Shown: positions 13,169 to 23,877 of the stretch, one piece after another
How the letters are laid out: each line of letters starts with the position of its first letter
How positions within the stretch are numbered: the first letter of the stretch is position 1
From: Silene latifolia
Lineage: Eukaryota > Streptophyta > Magnoliopsida > Caryophyllales > Caryophyllaceae
Reading direction: 5' to 3'
NCBI RefSeq assembly: GCF_048544455.1
Contig: NC_133531.1
Location: forward strand, 62,534,099 to 62,598,098
Length of the DNA: 64,000 nucleotides
Notes under the pieces: model-generated
Databases searched by the model: none
What the model saw: only the letters and a program-made list of their open reading frames with translations
What the model was told of the DNA's origin: nothing
Program-made: the position numbers and the translations under genes

Positions 13169-13747
13169 TCACGGGCCGAGCTTATCCTTGTGTCTCCACT
13201 TGACATAAGCCTCGCAGCCCCAAACCCGAATAAAGGACAAGTTGGGGACCGTTCCCTTCCACATTTCATATGGAGTCTTGTCGACAGCTTTAAACGGACT
13301 TCGGTTAAGTATAAGAGCAACTGACAAAAGAGCGAAACTCCATAATGAATCAGGTACTACCGTGTGACTCATCATGGATCGAACCATATCAAGTAATGTT
13401 CGATTTCTCCGTTCGGACACACCATTTAATTGAGGTGTTCCAGGTGGAGTTAACTGTAAAACTATTCCACAGTCTTTAAGGTGTTGATCAAACTCATTTG
13501 AAAGATATTCGTCACCCCGATCTGAACGGAGTGCTTTAACCTTTCTTCCCAGTTGGTTCTCAACCTTATTCTGGTATTCCTTGAATTTTTCAAAGGACTC
13601 ACTTTTATGCTTCATTAAGTAGACATATCTGTATCTACTCAAATCGTCCCTGAAAGTGATAAAATATCTATAGCCATCTCTAGCGGTGATTGACATAGGT
13701 CCACATACATCAGTATGTATGAGTCCTAATAGGTCACTAGTGCACAT
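13169..13747 (-). pseudogene. Integrase core of copia A
   Basis: Open stretch with the rve integrase core. The DDE residues are visible: D in HTDVCG, D in LRSDRGDEY and E in VSERRNR. The C-terminal GKGxGxxx-like region continues as FIRVWGCEAYVKW. It is bounded by TGA stops at both ends (near 13168 and near 13770), at positions where B has arginine CGN codons. Known role of the family: insertion of the cDNA into chromosomal DNA. Broken here. Confidence 0.88.
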
Positions 13748-13768
13748 TCCAACACCTTTGAAGGAAAT

Positions 13769-14250
13769 TCAAGTAATTTTGCCGATAAGACATGATTCAC
13801 ACGTGCCAAATGTAGAAAAATCGAATGCGGGAATAGTCCCATTCTCGATGAGTTTCTTTACACGTTTTTCATTTATGTGTCCCATTCGACAATGCCATAG
13901 ATAAGTTTGATTTTTGTCACCAACCTTTAATTTCTTATTATTCACATGTAATATATCTGTGGTTTGATCTAAGATGTAAATTTCATTCATGGAAACTGCT
14001 TTACCATAAACCATTTCATTAAAAGAGAAAATACAGCTATTATCCTTTATTGAAAATGAAAAACCGTCTTTATCAAGTACGAAAACAGAAATAATGTTCT
14101 TAGATAAACTGGGTACATAGTAACAGTTATATAAATATAACTCAAAACCACTTTGGAGTTGGATTACGTATGTTCCCTTTGAGACTGCAGCAACTCTAGC
14201 TCCATTCCCGACTCACAGGTCCACATCACCCTTTGCGAGAGGTGTGATGT
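13769..14250 (-). pseudogene. GAG-pre-integrase and protease-integrase linker of copia A
   Basis: The 14014-13769 stretch has the zinc-binding pre-integrase pattern (HCRMGH, then CESCLIGK). Upstream, 14015-14250 still resembles the protease C-terminal part of B (YYVPSLSKNIISV-like), but a TGA interrupts it near 14213 where B has CGT. It is part of the gag-pol polyprotein. Confidence 0.8.
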
Positions 14251-14252
14251 TT

Positions 14253-14618
14253 TTAGGCCCCCAAATGATTACTGAGATGAGAACCACAACCAGTATCAAG
14301 TACCCAAGTTCCGAAACTTGCATGGTTAATCTCAATCATATGAATATAAGATGACATACCAACAGGAGTGACGCGGCCTGCTTTTATGTCCTCACGGTAC
14401 ACGGGACAGTTCCTCCTCCAATGCCCAGTCTTGTGACAATGGTGGCACTCAACGTTACCGTCCTTGCTCTTTGCCTTGCCTAGTGAGCCACTAGTCTCAC
14501 CAGGCCCACTCTTACCGTTTCCTGACTTTTTAAACTTTGGCTTTCCTACAGTTAGGTCGCCGTGATCCTTGCCCTTACCCTTATTCTTGTTGGAAATCAT
14601 GAGAACATCTTGCTTCAT
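14253..14618 (-). pseudogene. Nucleocapsid zinc knuckle and protease start of copia A
   Basis: Holds a lysine/glycine-rich basic stretch, a CCHC knuckle CHHCHKTGHWRRNC, and the retropepsin-type active site WVLDTGCGSHL. A frame shift after the active site (about 14255) ends it. A TAG at 14628-14630 separates it from gag; B reads through there. Confidence 0.88.
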
Positions 14619-14627
14619 GCTCCCACT

Positions 14628-15272
14628 CTATTTCATATCCTTTTCGGTCTGTACGAGAAGTGAGTGTAGCTCATAAGGAGTTTTCTTCATGTCATTCATG
14701 TAGTAGTTTGCCCTAAAGAGGGCAACACCATCATGAAGTGAATGAAGCATACGGTCAATGAGTATGCTCTCACTGATTTTGCAATCAAGTTTCTCGACAT
14801 TCTCAATCATGTTAAGAATGTGTGGGCTAACCGGTTGGCCCTTCTGGAGTTTCGCATCAAAGAAGCGACAAGTATGCTCATAAGTAACGATTCTCGGTGC
14901 TTTTGAGAACTCAATAGTGAGCGTGGTGAAAATCTTGTTTGCACCTTGGGCAATGAAGCGTCTTTGCAAATTGGTTTCCATTGCAAAAATGAGTACGTTC
15001 TTTATCGCACCCGCTTCCATAACGAAGTCACTATAAGCAATTGACTCGTTAGCTCTTGCATTGGGGCCTGGGTTTGGCGGTATTGGCTCAATTATGTACT
15101 TGAGCTTACCGTCAGCAATGGCAGCATTCCGTAATGATGCCTCCCAGTCCGCAAAGTTGGACCCGTCATTCTTCAGTCGTGTGAACTGATTCATGTGGTC
15201 CATGAAAGCTTTTAGCCAGGACTCGCGTCCAAGTGTGGCACTTGGCATATGGATTTCGTTATTTCCAGCCAT
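14628..15272 (-). pseudogene. gag of copia A
   Basis: I take the start at the ATG at 15270-15272 (MAGNNEIH). The longer open stretch to 15347 adds a hydrophobic, unlikely N-terminus. Residues include ESWLKAFMDHM, FADWEASLRNA and LLVQTEKDMK, a copia capsid-type pattern (UBN2-like). It ends in a TAG just before the zinc knuckle. The product would form the virus-like particle shell. Confidence 0.85.
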
Positions 15273-17251
15273 TTGTTGTAACAGTATTATCAATATAAAA
15301 TGAATTCTACACTGCGAAAAGAAGAAAAATATAATAAGCATACTCATCGTTATGATTTAAGTCTAATGCACATCTTTTTGTTATAACGCGAAGACTCAAG
15401 CATTTATACAATTGACCTCCCTCAAGAATTATATAAATGATCCCAAGACTCAATTATCTGTAAATTGATAAGCCAACGTTTTGGCTAATTCTACTTTTAG
15501 AATTCTTGGTCGATAAATTTCTGTAAATTATATCTATAGTCCATCATAATCACGAGAAACTCTTCGGATTATAATGTTGAGGTAAACTAAGTCAACACAA
15601 ACTACTTACCCAACGTAGAAGGGGTCATATGGAGAGTAAGGTCCTATATGCCTACCGACGAAGAAGGGATTCATAGCTTATTGCCCTTATAAAGACTAGT
15701 CTCAATTTCAGTTTTAGAGGAAGATCCCATCAACTTTATTTTAATTCATTTTAAGTGAACTAATATCTAGCATGCGAGAATGAATAAACTAAGGTGATGG
15801 CTTAAAATTGAGTGACATCTGTATGTCTATGAAAACTAACATCCAAACTATATGAGTCAATTTTCATGCATTTTAGTAGTAGGTGGTTTGGTTTAGGCGG
15901 AAAATGATGCACTAACTATCATGCAATGAAAAGCAATAAGAATAGAAAAACGTAAAACAAAAACAAAGTCCTAGTGTGGCCTATCTACCAAAATGAACAT
16001 AAATACAACTTTGGAATCCTTCCTTGGACCCGAGAAGCTTGTCTTGATGTTCCATATTGGTCCATGTAGCGGGAGTGAGAAATCCAATCTCCATCTTTAG
16101 TCTTCTCAAAATTACAATTAATAAATTACAAAATGAACCTATTTACATTCTAATTTCAAAACCATAATACTTAAAGAAAACCAAAAGGAGATACGAGATC
16201 TCAAAATTACATTAAAATTATGTTTCCATCATTACGAAAACATAATTAACTAAGGCCACACTAGGTATTACAAATTACAACCAATTGCAAAAATACGTAA
16301 ATAAACCATTCAACAAAACATTCAACTAAATAAAAATGCATCAACTATAAATTAATCATTCAAGACATAATTCCTTAATTATGTAGAGTAATTTATCCAA
16401 ACCACATATTTAAATGATCAAATTATGTGACAATTCCTCAATTACTCACAATAATTCCAATCTTAATACATATTAATCTTGTAATATGAATTAATCCAAC
16501 ATTATTTTAAACCTCTTTAAAATAATTAGGTATCTTAAATTTTGTGAACTTTTTCACAACAAACAATCATACATTACAAATAATGTATAAAGATTATTGG
16601 CCAAAAAAAAAAAAAAATTATTACTCTCGGCATATAAAAAAAAAACAAATTTTTTTTTTCTTTTCTATAATGCTCTCCGCATTTTAAAAAAACAGATTTC
16701 CCTTTTTTTTTTCTAAACTCGGCATTAAGCCCTAAAACAAGAAAAAAACAGATTTTTTTTTTCTTTTTCCTGCTCTCGGCAAACAGCCAAAAAAAACAAA
16801 ACAGGTTTTTTTTTTTTTTTTCGGAAACACCCTTTGATAATGAACAAATTTGTTTAATGTTGCTACTAGAACAAGATTGACATAATCATCAACATTTAAA
16901 TTAATGAATCATGATCCTTAAATAACAATTTAACATCATGTGTGCCAAAATCTATATAGCAAAAACAAATAATCATCATTAATAAAAAACAATTCCCATT
17001 TAAATTTCAATTTAATTTTTATTAAATCAAAACATCTACAAATTTATCATATTATCATCTTAACAAATTAAAACAACAATATGAATAAATCAAATAGAAA
17101 CAAAACATCAAAAGGCAAAAATCATGTCGGCAAAAGCAAAAAAATAGCTCTCGGCAAATAAAAAAATTCGGCCAAAATGATTTTTTTTTTCTCAAATTGA
17201 TTTTGTTTAAATCCATTTATGAAAATCATACAAAATAATTTTGTGGCCTTG
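15273..17251 (-). other. Long untranslated leader of copia A
   Basis: About 2 kb without coding potential between primer site and gag. It is AT-rich, with A and T runs clustered at 16600-16830 and 17160-17220. The same layout is seen in B (58800-60768). Confidence 0.75.
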
Positions 17252-17265
17252 GCTCTGATACCACT
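17252..17265 (-). promoter_or_regulatory. Primer-binding site of copia A
   Basis: Minus strand reads AGTGGTATCAGAGC right after the 5' LTR. It matches the 3' end of plant initiator-Met tRNA, the usual copia primer. Confidence 0.92.
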
Positions 17266-18341
17266 TGTAGGAAATATAGGTATACTTCCTCTATAAATAT
17301 TCGGATTATAACGAAATTATAATTATGAAAAACGAGTCATAAATGAAATTACATAAACAAAAGTATAGAGATATGAATAAACCTTTGGTCCTAGCAAATT
17401 TTGCCTAAGAACAATATCGAATTCGATATTCTCTTAATTGTTGCACCCAAGATGCTATGAAAATGCCCCTCAATTTGCTAGAATGAGATCCCCAAAATTG
17501 ATGATTAATTTTTAGGGTTTATGTTTTGATGAGAGAATTAGGTTAAGAAAAACAAGTAAATCAAAAAATGAATCCCTCCTCACCTCTTAAACCGTGTAAG
17601 TTGAGAGAAAATAGGGAAAGATTTTTTTTTTCTTTATTTTTCTTCCTCTTTCTCGGTTTGACCGAGTGACCCCAACAACCAAATGAGGATATAATCTTCT
17701 TATTTTTGGTTGTTGTCTAATTGTATATTATGTGTATTATTTATCAATTGTCATATATATCGACATGTATTAATAAGTCCACTTATAAAAGTTTGCATTC
17801 GATTTATCAATACCAGTCTGTCAACATTTATTATGACAATATTGTATAATATATACGTTAACTATAAATATCGCATATTTATAATTTGCTTATTAAATAT
17901 AACCGTTTATGTTTAATTACGAATTAACATCTTAATTCGTTTAAGCTAACACTATATACAATAATTAAATATAACATAATATATTCAATTTACGAATTGA
18001 CAGTTAATTCGTCTCAGCTAATATTATTTAATTGTATTAAATAATCGTCTCATCATCACATTGACTAACTGTTTAGTCAAATACATAGACTAACCTTTTA
18101 GTCAGGCATCAATGTGATCATATTTTCATATAATCACATCTCTCAAACACATCCTTTAGGTGTGACTTTTAGGGACCAGTTGATCACCGCCATGAGTATG
18201 ATAATAACGTCAAACTTCTAGCAAGCCAACCGTTATTAAGTAAACGTTAATCAACTGATAAAATACGAAGTATACCCTTGTGAACCTATAAGAGATTTAT
18301 ATATGTTATCACACTAATTGTGGAGGACACAAGCTCCAACA
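17266..18341 (-). repeat. 5' LTR of copia A
   Basis: Minus strand starts TGTTGGAGC at 18341 and ends TTTCCTACA at 17266, followed by the primer site. Confidence 0.93.
18177..18257 (-). promoter_or_regulatory. LTR stem-loop, A family 5' LTR
   Basis: The same outer and inner arms as 522-602, all perfect. A TATATAAA-like box lies about 40 bases further right. Confidence 0.75.
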
Positions 18342-18998
18342 GGTAGTACAATGGGGTATTTATACTAGATATTAGGTACATAAATTAGGGTTACTAAGGG
18401 CTTAAATGACTATTAAGGCCATTAAGAAAAGTTGAGGAAATGCTCCTCTCCAAGGAGATGCTCAACTCCGTTTTGGTGGTCTCCGGAAAATCTGCTCGTC
18501 CCGAGCGTCTAGCTAGCAGGGACGGTTGGTTCTGCATGGGAATCCGAGCAGACCAGGGGAGAGACGCTCGAATTTGTTGGCCTCAAGACGAGCGTCTTGG
18601 CTTCGGGACGCTCGGATCATAGGAGGGAGACACTCGTCCTGGGGAGGGAGACGCTCGGATTCCTTCACAGTCACTTCTCTTCTTTTCTTTCCTCAACAAT
18701 CCTAGGGGATCTTGTTGGGGATGCAAGGATCCTTTCATCATTGCCCAAGCTACTTTATTTCCTACATAGGCCTTCTAGTATCGTCTTTCCTTTGATGCTT
18801 GGTCATTGAATTCTATCAATTTAGCTCCATTTTGCCATGAAAATGCAAGGTTTGCACTCCTTTCCTACCAAGGGAACAAAACCTCAAAGAATATGGAAAA
18901 CGGGAAACTAAAGATAGTAAATGACCCAATTATGCACTAAAAAGCATAGGAATGAGGCTAATTCGGGGACTAAATATGCTTAAATATGAGTTGCATCA
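18342..18998 (-). repeat. Partial gypsy D-type LTR
   Basis: Similar to 23222-23863 and ends ...GCATCA at 18998, which is TGATGC on the minus strand. It holds the D TATA box (18356-18364) and a cluster of GACGAGCG/GACGCTCG motifs at 18485-18660. It is cut at 18341 by copia A. No D polypurine tract follows at 18999, so the right side is other DNA. Confidence 0.8.
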
Positions 18999-19429
18999 AT
19001 AAGCAATATATCTTAAAATTTCAATACTTTGGCTTTTATTCTACGTTGATTTTTCTTAATTTTAATAATTTGATGTTTTTAGGAAATGAAACCTTGAACT
19101 CCAAAAATTCAAGCCTGGCAGGGCAATCCAGTCCTGATCATGACATGCTTCAAAATCAGTTCTGGATAGTATCAGGGCAGGCCTCAGCGTCATTACAAGC
19201 CTGGCCAATCGGTTCAACCATGAACAGCTATACCAAGCGTGAGATTAGACACAAACAAATTTATATCACTCAATATGATACACCCTTAGTGGAACGAGAT
19301 CGTGGAAGGAAGAAAGTGAACAACGTTAATGAAGAAAGGGCTCTCAAAAATGAAGTTTCTCGCTTAATTAAGCCTGACTGCCTTTAAGATCCAATCAGGA
19401 CAGACCAGTCCTTTCAGGACCGGGAATGC
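18999..19429. other. Unassigned stretch with a short open frame
   Basis: The plus strand is open from about 18986 to 19387 (133 codons), beginning inside the D LTR fragment. The first 30 or so residues are hydrophobic junk-like; the rest is polar and ends KNEVSRLIKPDCL. I recognise no domain. TTTTTAGG near 19075 could be a splice acceptor. The piece is rich in CCTGG and CAGG, like the LTR-like block to its right, which suggests a common origin. Confidence 0.3.
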
Positions 19430-20131
19430 TGACCGACAATATGAAACGCAATAACACAAAAAAAAATCATAAAAGGTGTTTTGTGTGGATTTTGCGCAAG
19501 GCGAAATCAGGTCAGGGTAGAGTTGTGTAAGGTTAACTAACTCTAGATGGTCTATTAGTCGAAATGTCGTCGCCAGTGGTCAAATATAAAGCTGTAAATA
19601 ACAATAACGACAATGAAACAAAGAATTTTGTACGTGGAAAACCCTTGAATGGGAAAAAACCACGGGCACCAAGACAGGAGAGGATTTCACTATTTAATTT
19701 AGGAGAATAATTGTATGACAATAACAATGCTTATATTTCTCTATGTATTGCGTATGTAAGTGTATGCTTCTTCTTGTGTGTGTGATTGTCTTCCCAAATG
19801 TCTTCAAAGTGTTCCTTATATAAGCTCTAATCTTGAACGGCTGCCTGATATGGTATTGAATGCGGATTATTCTCCATTATTGCCTGTAATAATCGCCAAT
19901 ATTCCTCCCTTAATTCGCATTTTTGCGAGATCTTCTCATTCAATCTGCGTATATAATCCTTTTATAATACGCATTTATTGTCCAATATCGTCCTGATATT
20001 TTGATCGTTGTCCTCTCCAAGGCCTGGCGCCTATCTTCGTGTGCCCTGATAGCCTGACATCCTGACAGCCTGGCAGTCAGGTTTAGATGAGATACTGATC
20101 AGGGAGGTCTGCGGATTTCCAGGCCTAACAA
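19430..20131 (-). repeat. LTR-like block, probably of a Tat-type gypsy element
   Basis: On the minus strand it starts TGTTAGGCCTGG at 20131, preceded by a purine tract. It holds a TTATATAAG box (about 19816) and the frequent plant LTR signature GTGGTTTTTTCCC...GGGTTTTCCACGT (19635-19665). The left border (TGCTGACCG near 19429) is a guess. No partner LTR lies in the window. Confidence 0.5.
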
Positions 20132-20151
20132 TTGCCCCTTATCTCCTTATT
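20132..20151 (-). promoter_or_regulatory. Polypurine tract of the LTR-like block
   Basis: Minus strand AGGAGATAAGGGGCAAT lies directly upstream of the LTR start, as expected inside a 3' LTR. Confidence 0.5.
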
Positions 20152-20334
20152 TTCAGTGTGCCAGGACGAAAAAATGAGGAGATAACTTTATTTTTAGGAA
20201 GATTACCCAACAGTTAAGTTATGCTCAGTCAGTTTCCTGTAACGGCTATTTTACTGCAGTTTATGACGTGTGTAAGATTTAATGCAACTTCCTTAATGAT
20301 TATCCACTTCCTTTGCGGTTGAAACCCTAATCTT

Positions 20335-20478
20335 CTCCACTATAAATACCTGCGTGCTTCATTAAGTTGAACTCACCAAAGCAATTCTTCTTATTTCTCT
20401 CTTAATAATCATTCTCTTCAGTTCTCTTAATTCCCAACTTCTTCAATCTTCGATCAATTCTTCATAATCTTTCAAATA
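20335..20478 (+). promoter_or_regulatory. Likely promoter and 5' leader of the antisense ORF
   Basis: CTATAAATACC at 20340-20350 is a good plant TATA box. It is followed by a pyrimidine-rich leader with CTTCTT/CTCTC runs and then the ATG at 20479 (AATAATGGCT, a good plant start context). Confidence 0.5.
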
Positions 20479-20890
20479 ATGGCTGCAAAAAAGATGTCTA
20501 CCAGGGCAGCGGTTCGTGTAACCCCTCCTCCTCAGAATCCTGAGGATATTTCTTCTGAAAATATGCCTACTTCTTCTGCTGCTCAACCTTCCACGATCAG
20601 TAAGCCGAGTGATTCTCCATTGGAGATGATCTCAATATTCCATGGTGATTTTCAATTCAAGCCTACGAAGGCTTTAAATGAGGATCAGTCTCTTGCAAAT
20701 CGTTTGAAGCCTGAGTTTGAGAAGATTCTGAAGGATAAGGGGATCATCCCTGCTGATGCTGAAGTCTGGATCCCTGAGAATTCTCCTATCAGGACCGCCT
20801 AGGCTTGTCCTGGTTGGTTCTGTATTCATGACTGGGCTTTCAGGGCAGGTTGTAAGCTTCCTTTTTCTCCTCTTATGGTTGAGGTTATTT
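20479..20890 (+). pseudogene. Antisense extra ORF of a Tat-type gypsy element (Transposase_28-like), broken
   Basis: The ATG at 20479 opens 107 codons to a TAG at 20800. In the same frame, coding similarity continues after the stop: GWFCIHDWAFRAGCKLPFSP, which resembles the PF04195 'putative gypsy type transposon' pattern of an aromatic/AGxxxPxxP segment. The N-terminus is Ser/Pro-rich, and IPADAEVWIPE precedes the stop. Tat-lineage elements are known to carry such ORFs antisense to gag-pol next to the 3' LTR with their own promoter, and the layout here fits. The 3' end is lost at about 20890, where the E LTR begins. Function of the family is unknown. Confidence 0.55.
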
Positions 20891-20896
20891 ACACGG

Positions 20897-21518
20897 CACC
20901 CTTAATATTATAAGGGTCCATTTTAAGTTTGTCAATGTGTTAATTTGTATTATGTGACAATTGGACATGTTACTAGACATGTAGTTTAAATAATGCATTT
21001 TTAACTTATTAAAAATCATTACATAAGCAAAATTAATCACATACAAAAATTAACTTGTAATTCACAATTACAATTTCTTAAAATGGGTTATAGAATTATA
21101 AATCACAACTACTTGTATTTATAATAAACAATTCATTCTTTATTATAATTGTTTCATAAACAATAAATAAATCTAAGTAATAAAACAATTTAAATTACTT
21201 AGACCGAATCTTACATAATCGAATTATAATAAGATACGTAATCTAACTCACAAAATCACTTGTCGAATTTAAGGAATTAGTTAACTTGGATAAGTATGCA
21301 ATTAATTAATTATCTATTAAGAGTGTTTCCCTAGAGGTATGACCTTAAGGAATCAACTGATCACCACCGTCACACGACAGTAATGTAAAACTCTAGTCAG
21401 CCAATCATTACCGATTATTGTGGATCAGTTGACAGTAAAATGTTACATTTCCTTATATATTCTTAATATGAGATTTAAACATGTGATCGCATTATTGTCG
21501 AGGACACAAACTCCAACA
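20897..21518 (-). repeat. Truncated 3' LTR of E
   Basis: Similar to 1500-2090 of C1. It ends CTCCAACA at 21518 followed by a purine tract (minus strand). The U5 part is missing at the junction with the Tat-type fragment. Confidence 0.75.
21353..21432 (-). promoter_or_regulatory. LTR stem-loop, E family
   Basis: Outer arms TCAACTGATC and GATCAGTTGA are a perfect 10-bp pair. Inner arms GTAATG and CATTAC are perfect. The stem has survived in an otherwise decayed LTR. Confidence 0.7.
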
Positions 21519-22138
21519 ATCTCCTACTTGTCTGCGACAAGTGTGCGTCACCGATTCTCTTGTCCTATTACTATCTCCCACTCAATGCAAGGTGTCTTGC
21601 AGGTCGTACATGGATTCGATCATATCAAGAGTGGTTTTTTTTCGATCTGGAGAATAACTGTCTGACCGAAATTATCTACCATAGATACCTTCCGAGCGTG
21701 GCCACGCATTTCCAGTTCATTACTCCTCGAGTGACCTTGAGATATAAGATGACTCTGACGGGGATGGACAATTCCTATTGTACTCTTCCCTTTGATTAGC
21801 CAAAACTCATCATGACCCAAAATACGCCCATTAGACCCCAATTACGAAGGTTGCAGGACATACATCAAAGTCACTCTAAAACTGTGCTATCTTAGGCGAA
21901 TAGTCATTAGTCAAAGAATCGACTCATAAGAATACCATAGTAGCTCTCGCCACGACCAAGCTATAAAAATTTCCAGAACTCTATAAGCGGTCATAAGCCC
22001 GACAGAGTGTCCCTTATAGTCTGCCTATGTGATCGACTAGTCATCTATTATGACTCTATGGCACTTGAACTTGCCATCAATCGCATCACACTCTAGTTAC
22101 TTCAAGATGTCACCTCATATAAGTAACTAGGGGCGAAT
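21519..22138 (-). other. Polypurine tract, hairpin and 3' untranslated part of E
   Basis: CAAGTAGGAGAT precedes the LTR on the minus strand. ACTTGTC (21526-21532) pairs with GACAAGT (21536-21542). The rest matches 2116-2710 of C1. Confidence 0.7.
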
Positions 22139-22143
22139 ACTAT
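22139..22143. repeat. Left target-site duplication ACTAT of the D tandem
   Basis: Matches 51691-51695. The E sequence continues from one side to the other, as in C1 near 2713. Confidence 0.85.
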
Positions 22144-23230
22144 TGGTCACACTCACTTGGAGCTTAATTTTCGGTTACTTGTCGTTAGGAGCACCTAGAT
22201 AAAAACAATATTTATAACTTCACAAACAACTCTACTATTAGTCAAGAGGCAAGTAAAGGTCGGATCCCAAGGGACGGGTATTGATGTAGGATTTTCGATT
22301 GCAAGTAGCGGTGTCTAGGGGTGTCATGATTTGGGTTGAGATAAGAAGATCACTAAACTAAATAGCAATAAAAGTAAACAAGCAAGATAATTAAAATGAG
22401 ATGTAAACAATTGATTAAAAGCACTAGGGTGTCATGGGGTCATAGAGGATTCATGGGAATTGATCATACAAACATATTCTCAAATTATAAGCAAGCAATT
22501 ATTGTTGTGATGGATCGAGTTGGTTTATATCTTACAATCCTAGGAAGGTTTGGGTCCCGGAGCCGAATCGATTAGATTGTACAACACCTACAAGTCGACT
22601 TAATCCTCCCTACTCAACTATATGCATGGTCATGAGACTCGAGTTGTTTATGTCTTACAAGTCTCATTGAAAAGATAAGTGATGGGTAAAAAATGCAAGG
22701 ATTCATAGGCTCGCATTTCATGAAACATAACATATGCATAAGTTGAGATCACAACAAGCAAGCAAATAAATTATGAAAACATATGGATTTAAGCATGAAT
22801 CATCCCCCATGTTGGTTTCCCCTAATTACGCATTAACCCTAGTTAAGGAAACTACTCACTCATTATCAAGTTTAACATATTAACAAGGTTGTCAATCATA
22901 TTAACAAAGCAAAATATGATGAATAAATTAAGATGATTAACAATAATTAAAAAGGGATTAAGAGAATTATACCTACTAATGATTCCAAAATAAAGCAATG
23001 AATAATAGAAGTACTTGATGAATGATTGGAAGGTTGTCAATCTCCCAATAATAACCCAAATAATCTTCAATTACCCAAAATAAAAGATGAACAAAAGGGA
23101 AATTAAGGAAATGAGATTTGTATTAATATTTGATTAGAAGTTGATTATAAGATTTAGGAAAGATTAGAATGATATAAACTACACTAAAGATTGATAAGAA
23201 GAACATGATTAATATAATTACACTAATGGG

Positions 23231-23240
23231 GTATTTATAG
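23231..23240 (-). promoter_or_regulatory. TATA box of D LTR-a
   Basis: CTATAAATAC on the minus strand, about 625 bases into the LTR and 150-300 bases downstream of the GACGAGCG cluster. Equivalents lie at 32981-32989 and 51001-51010. Confidence 0.6.
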
Positions 23241-23394
23241 TGGGGATTAGGTACACAAATTAGGGTTTACTAAGGGCTTAAATGACGATTAAGTCTTTGA
23301 GGAATCGCTCTTCTCAGAAAAGATGAGAGTCTCCTTTTTGCCGGTCTTTCACAAATATGCGCATCTTTCATGGAGGGAAGAAGAGGACGTATGG

Positions 23395-23530
23395 GTCTGT
23401 AAAAGAATCCGAGCGTCCAAGGGGTCGGGACGGGCGGATTCTGTGGTGGCTGGACGGGCGGATTGATACGCTGGACGAGCAGATTGTGGCGTGTTGGACG
23501 GGTGTCTTCTTGGCTGGACGAGCGGATCTC
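23395..23530. repeat. GACGAGCG motif cluster in U3 of LTR-a
   Basis: Short degenerate copies of GACG(A/G)GCGGATT and its inverted partner AATCCGAGCGTC recur every 15-30 bases. Equivalent clusters lie at 33145-33280 (LTR-b) and 51180-51350 (LTR-c). Confidence 0.75.
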
Positions 23531-23863
23531 GTCACAGCCTTCCTTTTCTTCTTTTCTTCCAATAATCCTCCGGGTTTTAGCCGGGGATGCAAGGATTTCT
23601 TCATCATTGCCCATCTACTATAATATGTACAAAGGCCTTCTAACCTTGTCTTCTCTTTGATGCTTGGTCATTAGATTCGATCAATTTAGCTCTATTTTGC
23701 CATGAAAATGCAAGGTTTGCACTCCTCTCCTACCAAGGAAACAAAACCTCAAAGAATACGCAAAACAAAGGACTAAAGATAGTAAATGATCCAAATATGC
23801 ACTAAAAAGCATAGGAACGAGGCTAATTCGGGGACTAAATATGCTCAAATAATGGTCACATCA

Positions 23864-23877
23864 AATATCCCCAAACC
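23864..23877 (-). promoter_or_regulatory. Polypurine tract of D unit 1
   Basis: GGTTTGGGGATATT on the minus strand directly before the 3' LTR. The same sequence lies at 33613-33626 for unit 2. Confidence 0.75.

Larger units (their letters stand above)
1..18341 (-). mobile_element. Ty1/copia LTR retrotransposon 'A' (3' LTR truncated by window edge)
   Basis: Minus-strand element. Its 5' LTR is 17266-18341 and its 3' LTR is 1-686; the two match closely along the visible part. Internal order on the minus strand is Met-tRNA primer site, long leader, gag, zinc knuckle, protease, integrase, RT, RNase H and polypurine tract, which is the copia order (integrase before RT). The internal region is split into three blocks (687-842, 9565-10469, 11538-17265) by copia C1 and by a solo LTR; removing both gives continuous similarity to copia B. 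The gag-pol frame has several stops and frameshifts, so the copy is dead. The right flank is a D-type LTR fragment; the left target site is outside the window. The integrase sequence recalls Bianca/Angela-type copia elements, but the lineage is not settled. Confidence 0.9.
22144..23863 (-). repeat. D LTR-a (outer 3' LTR)
   Basis: Minus strand TGATGTGACC...GTGACCA, 1720 bp. Close to LTR-b over its full length. Confidence 0.92.

Noticed and set aside
17252..17263. tRNA-like sequence (GGTATCAGAGC) as a possible tRNA gene
   Set aside because: Only the 12-18 bases complementary to the tRNA 3' end are present next to an LTR; there is no cloverleaf. It is a primer-binding site.
10470..18341. 10470-18341 as a complete A element with 10470-11537 as its 3' LTR
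   Set aside because: RNase H coding continues at 10469 and there is no polypurine tract at 11538; 1-686 is the closer match to the 5' LTR.
23270..23623. Overlapping open frames on both strands (up to 114 codons), repeated at 33019-33409 and 51040-51487
   Set aside because: They are created by the GC-rich GACGAGCG repeat units in the D LTR; no domain, frames on both strands at once, and they lie upstream of the LTR TATA box.
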